This document shows positions 6,486 to 9,030 of a stretch of DNA of 9,030 bases, one piece after another. The stretch spans positions 3,796 to 12,825 of the forward strand of contig KL571279.1 in assembly GCA_000715855.1 (NCBI GenBank), written 5' to 3'. This DNA is from Actinoplanes liguriensis. GTDB taxonomy: Bacteria > Actinomycetota > Actinomycetes > Mycobacteriales > Micromonosporaceae. Position 1 is the stretch's first letter, and each line of letters starts with the position of its first letter. The translations under genes were made by a program, and so were the position numbers. Below the pieces are notes generated by a model. It saw only the letters and a program-made list of their open reading frames with translations, did no database searches and had not been told where the DNA came from.

Positions 6486-8333
6486 GTGTCGCAAGCGGGG
6501 CTTACCGAACAGAACTCGCACAAACTCGGCACGTGGTCCGTGTTCGTGATCGCGGTCTCCGCGATGACGCCACTCACCGTGGTCGCCGGGGCTCTCCCGC
6601 TGGGCTACGGGGAGGTGAAAGAGAAGGGCATCCCGGTTGCGTATGTGCTGGTCGCCGTCGTGCTGGCGATCTTCACGATCGGCCTTACCGCGATGGCCCG
6701 GCACGTGCCGAACAGCGGCGCCTTCTATGCGTACGCGGCGAAGGGCCTGTCCAGACCGGCGGGTGTCGGCACCGCTTTCGTCGCGCTGCTGGCCTACAAC
6801 GCGATGCAGATCGGCCTCTACGGCGCGTTCGGCGTGGCCGCCCACAACGCCGCGGCGATCTTCGGATGGAAGATGTCGTGGATCGTCTGGGCGCTGCTCG
6901 GCTGGGCGGTGATCAGTTTCCTGGGCCTGCGGCAGATCGATTTCAACGCTCGCATCCTGACCGTCCTGGTCTGCGCCGAAGTGCTGATCGTGCTGATTTT
7001 CGACGCGGTCATGCTCGGTCACCCGGCCGGGGGAGGAGGGGTCTCGTTCGATACGCTGAACCCGGCCCTGATCGGCAGCGCCGGCGGTGTGTCCCTGCTG
7101 GTCGGCGCGGTCGCCGGGATGGTCGGCTTCGAGTCGCCGCTGGTCTACGCGGCCGAGGCACGCGACCCGCGGCGCACGGTGGCCCGGGCGATCTTCATGA
7201 CGCTCGGCGTCGCCGCGATCGTCTACGGCGGCTCCGCCTGGGCGATGTCCGTCGTCGCCGGGCCGGACCGGATCATCGACGTCGCCGCGCAGTACCTCAA
7301 CGACCTGTTCTTCGTGCTCCCCGATCCGTACCTGCCGACCGCGCTCGTCGACCTCGGCCGGATCTTCTTCGCGACCAGCCTGTTCGCCGCGATGCTCGCC
7401 TTCCACCACACCGTCGCGCGGTATGCGCTGACCGTCGCCCGCGAGGGCGTCCTGCCCCCGGCGCTGGCCCGCACCCGCGACGACGTGCCGGTCGCGGCCT
7501 CGATCGGCCAGTCCGGCCTGGCCCTCGTGGTGCTGTTGATCTTCGCGGCGCTGGTGCTGAACCCGACGACGGACCTTTTCTTCTTCGGCACGGTCTCCGG
7601 CGGCCTCGGCGTCCTCGTGCTGATGATGATCGCGTCGATCGCGGTGGTCCGCTTCTTCCGCCGGGACGCGCACGGCGAGACGGCGTGGCGCCGCTCGGTC
7701 GCGCCGTGGATCGCCGCCGTGTTCCTGGTTCTCATGCTGCTGCTGTCGGTGGTCTTCTTCGGTGACCTGCTCGACTCGGACAATCCGGTCAAGGTCTACC
7801 TGCCGCCGCTCGCGTTCCTCGCGGTCTACCTGCTCGGCGTCTGGTGGGGCCGCCGCCTGCGCCACGACCAGCCGGCGGTCTATGCCGCGATCGGCACCGG
7901 CCTTCCGCCCGAAGAAACCCCCAAAACCGCTAATTTTGTACGTCCTGAGTCGCGCCCGGAGACGGAAGATGCGCGCGACCCCGAGCCCCCTCTCGCCACC
8001 CCCGCGGCAACGCCCGAACCGCCGCCCGCCGAGCCCGCGACAACACCCGAACCGACTTCCGAGCCGCCCGCCGGTCCCACGGCAACACCTGAACCGCCGC
8101 CTGCCGGTCCCGTGGCGACGCCCGAGCCGCCGCGCGCCGCTCCCGCGGCAACGCCCGAACCGTCGCCCGCCGCACCCGTGACGACGCCCGTGCCGGCGAA
8201 GCCGGAGGCGGCACTGCGGACCGAGCCGGAGACCGTGATCCCGGCGCAACCCGGCCCGCCCCGGCCGAACGGTGCTACCCCCGCCCCGGAGCCGGTCAAG
8301 CCGGAGGAGACGGAGAAACCGCCGACAGGTTAA
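6486..8333 (+). CDS. APC-family amino acid permease with proline-rich C-terminal tail
   Basis: A 615-residue secondary transporter, probably importing or exchanging amino acids or amines across the inner membrane. Residues 1-470 form the APC core with about 12 helices. Helix 1 (SVFVIAVSAMTPLTVVAGALPLGY) has the family's interrupted-helix pattern, and GFESPLVYAAEARDPRRTVARA (214-235) is the classic APC segment after helix 6. HVPNSGAFYAYAAKGLSRPAG (73-93) matches the conserved loop after helix 2. Residues 471-615 form an extra hydrophilic tail, proline/alanine/glutamate-rich with repeated ATPEPPPA units, not part of the transporter fold and probably cytoplasmic. GTG 6486 has AGGAGG 4 nt upstream. 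The substrate cannot be assigned. The gene stands alone; its neighbours are both on the opposite strand and convergent or divergent to it. Confidence 0.9.
   Translation: MSQAGLTEQNSHKLGTWSVFVIAVSAMTPLTVVAGALPLGYGEVKEKGIPVAYVLVAVVLAIFTIGLTAMARHVPNSGAFYAYAAKGLSRPAGVGTAFVALLAYNAMQIGLYGAFGVAAHNAAAIFGWKMSWIVWALLGWAVISFLGLRQIDFNARILTVLVCAEVLIVLIFDAVMLGHPAGGGGVSFDTLNPALIGSAGGVSLLVGAVAGMVGFESPLVYAAEARDPRRTVARAIFMTLGVAAIVYGGSAWAMSVVAGPDRIIDVAAQYLNDLFFVLPDPYLPTALVDLGRIFFATSLFAAMLAFHHTVARYALTVAREGVLPPALARTRDDVPVAASIGQSGLALVVLLIFAALVLNPTTDLFFFGTVSGGLGVLVLMMIASIAVVRFFRRDAHGETAWRRSVAPWIAAVFLVLMLLLSVVFFGDLLDSDNPVKVYLPPLAFLAVYLLGVWWGRRLRHDQPAVYAAIGTGLPPEETPKTANFVRPESRPETEDARDPEPPLATPAATPEPPPAEPATTPEPTSEPPAGPTATPEPPPAGPVATPEPPRAAPAATPEPSPAAPVTTPVPAKPEAALRTEPETVIPAQPGPPRPNGATPAPEPVKPEETEKPPTG
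8004..8210 (+). repeat. 33-bp coding repeat (A-T-P-E-P-P-P-A-G-P type) in permease tail
   Basis: Permease residues 507-575 contain six degenerate units, mostly 11 residues long: AATPEPPPAEP, a 14-residue unit ATTPEPTSEPPAGP, TATPEPPPAGP, VATPEPPRAAP, AATPEPSPAAP and a final VTTPVPAKPEA. Such units are expected to form an extended, disordered, PPII-like arm. Repeat number may vary between strains by slippage. Confidence 0.8.
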
Positions 8334-8489
8334 CCCAGAGTGACATTATGGGTGGCCTGCGTGGGGTGACGCACCCGCGATCACCTCACCGGCGGCCCGG
8401 CGTTAATCTTTCACCGGAGACCGGCGTGTGCCGAGGCGATCTGGATCACCCGGCTGCCGCGTTATCGGAAACAAACCGTATGATCTCCT

Positions 8490-8516
8490 TGTTCTCGCGG
8501 TTCACGCCGCGGAACA
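8490..8516. other. Bulged 10-bp stem-loop of unknown role
   Basis: TGTTC (8490-8494) plus CGCGG (8496-8500) pair with CCGCG (8507-8511) plus GAACA (8512-8516), leaving one bulged T and a 6-nt loop TTCACG. The stem mixes GC and AT pairs, so it is less likely to be a chance GC artefact. It might be a terminator for the permease or part of a small RNA; no U-tract follows. Confidence 0.4.
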
Positions 8517-8623
8517 TCCGGCAGTCGTCGTAAGGCCCAAGAAGTTTTACGGCGACTGGCCGCCCGATCCGTCGGCACCCCGGCATCCGAACCCCGCTGC
8601 CGGCACCGGCGGATCCGCGCTTT

Positions 8624-8644
8624 CCGGCCCCGATTCCGGGCCGG
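8624..8644 (-). terminator. Second GC hairpin behind the dipeptidase gene
   Basis: CCGGCCC (8624-8630) and GGGCCGG (8638-8644) form a perfect 7-bp stem with a 7-nt loop, 3 nt beyond the main hairpin at 8648-8678. On the minus strand the two hairpins follow one another directly after the dipeptidase stop, a tandem-terminator arrangement. Confidence 0.4.
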
Positions 8645-8647
8645 CGC

Positions 8648-8678
8648 CCTGGGCGGCGGCAAGCGCACGTCGCCCAGG
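8648..8678 (-). terminator. Main hairpin terminator of the dipeptidase gene
   Basis: CCTGGGCG (8648-8655) pairs perfectly with CGCCCAGG (8671-8678), and pairing extends inward by a G-U and two G-C pairs to an 11-bp stem with a 9-nt loop. It begins 15 bp after the dipeptidase stop on the minus strand. No U-tract is present, as is common in actinobacteria. It may also stop transcription coming from the permease side. Confidence 0.6.
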
Positions 8679-8692
8679 CATGTCACCCACCG

Positions 8693-9013
8693 TCACTGCG
8701 TGACGTGGTGCTGGGCCTCCTCGGGCGAGTCCGCCGCGGCGGGACGGGCCGACGGCCACAGCGGCGAGGTCGCGTGCTGCTCGGTCTCCCGCATCACTCG
8801 CAAAACGTTCCGGTGCGCGAGTTTGCGCAGGTCGTCGTCGGACCAGCCGCGCCCGGACAACTCGGCGAGCAGGGCCGGATAGCCCGCCACGTCACCGAGC
8901 CCGACCGGCAGCGCCGGCGTTCCGTCGAAGTCCGCGCCCAGCCCGATGTGCTCCACCCCGGCCACCGCCCGGACGTGCTCGACGTGGTCGGCCACGTCCG
9001 CGACCGTCGCCTC
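8693..9013 (-). CDS. Membrane dipeptidase (peptidase M19), C-terminal fragment
   Basis: The last 106 residues of a zinc dipeptidase of the renal dipeptidase (M19) family, which hydrolyse dipeptides, including some with D-residues. The fragment has the family motif [21 protein letters not shown], whose GADFDG matches the conserved GsDFDG at the active site, then [30 protein letters not shown], the usual C-terminal helices with N-x-L-R-V. The N-terminal metal ligands (the HxD motif and the following Glu/His residues) lie beyond the contig end. After the normal family end there is an extra polar tail of about 30 residues ([20 protein letters not shown]). The truncation is caused by the sequence ending at an adapter, not by biology; the frame running through the adapter to 9028 or 9030 is spurious. 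Confidence 0.88.
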   Translation of the reverse strand, partial: EATVADVADHVEHVRAVAGVEHIGLGADFDGTPALPVGLGDVAGYPALLAELSGRGWSDDDLRKLAHRNVLRVMRETEQHATSPLWPSARPAAADSPEEAQHHVTQ

Positions 9014-9030
9014 CTGTCTCTTATACACAT
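9014..9030. other. Tn5/Nextera mosaic-end adapter remnant (non-genomic)
   Basis: CTGTCTCTTATACACAT equals the first 17 bases of the Tn5 transposase mosaic-end adapter used in tagmentation libraries. It is AT-rich against a strongly GC-rich background and sits exactly at the sequence end. Read in reverse it gives the well-known artefact peptides MCIRDR and xYKRQ. The genomic sequence stops at 9013. Confidence 0.95.

Larger units (their letters stand above)
8334..8692. other. Convergent intergenic region with several dyads, no convincing gene
   Basis: These 359 bp lie between the permease and dipeptidase stop codons. Just after the permease stop, TGCGT/ACGCA (8358-8373) and the alternative GGGTG/CACCC (8364-8376) are weak hairpins that could serve as its terminator. 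A stronger bulged stem is at 8490-8516, a perfect palindrome GCGGATCCGC at 8609-8618, and two GC-rich hairpins at 8624-8678. Local composition is lower in GC at 8460-8495 and 8530-8552. An open frame 8428-8703 and a 17-codon frame at 8480-8533 exist but lack family resemblance and overlap these hairpins, so I do not call them as genes. Confidence 0.6.

Noticed and set aside
8004..8210. CRISPR-like array in the direct repeats
   Set aside because: The repeats are degenerate, lack unique spacers, and stay in the permease reading frame as Pro-rich peptide units.
6432..8249. Minus-strand open frame of 605 codons opposite the amino acid permease
   Set aside because: Its composition (Arg/Gly/Asp-rich with GR repeats) is the antisense image of the permease helices and of the Pro-rich repeat tail; no family features.
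8480..8533. 17-codon frame MISLFSRFTPRNIRQSS as a leader peptide
   Set aside because: No Shine-Dalgarno upstream, no downstream gene on the same strand to regulate, and the coding region coincides with the 8490-8516 stem-loop.

Overview
The window is very GC-rich, with codon third positions almost always G or C, frequent GTG starts, 4-bp gene overlaps and TANNNT-type -10 boxes. This suggests a high-GC actinomycete. A filamentous genus of the Actinoplanes/Micromonospora type would fit, but that is inference from style, not from a marker gene. No phage, insertion sequence, CRISPR array, tRNA or rRNA is visible.

Layout. Bases 1-107 hold an imperfect 21-bp tandem repeat cut by the window edge. 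A secreted zinc metallopeptidase (732 aa, minus strand) fills 108-2306. Next comes a minus-strand ABC exporter operon: ATPase 3205-4092 overlapping a six-helix permease 2438-3208, closed by a 12-bp-stem hairpin at 2394-2425. A 130-bp divergent promoter region (4093-4222) carries a 26-bp imperfect palindrome and separates the exporter from a plus-strand NarL-type two-component pair: sensor kinase 4223-5458 overlapping response regulator 5455-6108. The regulator ends exactly where a small convergent two-helix membrane protein (6109-6378, minus) ends. After a 107-bp AT-richer spacer comes an APC-family amino acid permease (6486-8333, plus) with an unusual proline-rich repeat tail. A 359-bp convergent intergenic region with several hairpins follows. 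The window ends in the C-terminal part of an M19 membrane dipeptidase (8693-9013, minus).

How the genes work together. The clearest unit is the ABC exporter/two-component divergon. The membrane-bound kinase probably senses an envelope or small-molecule signal, and the LuxR-class regulator probably acts at the palindrome to control the exporter, itself, or both. The dipeptidase and the amino acid permease could plausibly take part in peptide and amino acid scavenging, and the secreted peptidase could feed it, but nothing shows they are co-regulated.

The last 17 bases (9014-9030) are not genomic. They match the Tn5/Nextera mosaic-end adapter, so the contig stops at an untrimmed read end and the dipeptidase is truncated artificially. 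I see no convincing undescribed system. The most worthwhile leads are the divergon palindrome, the permease tail with its anomalous codon patch, and the mixed domain features of the metallopeptidase.
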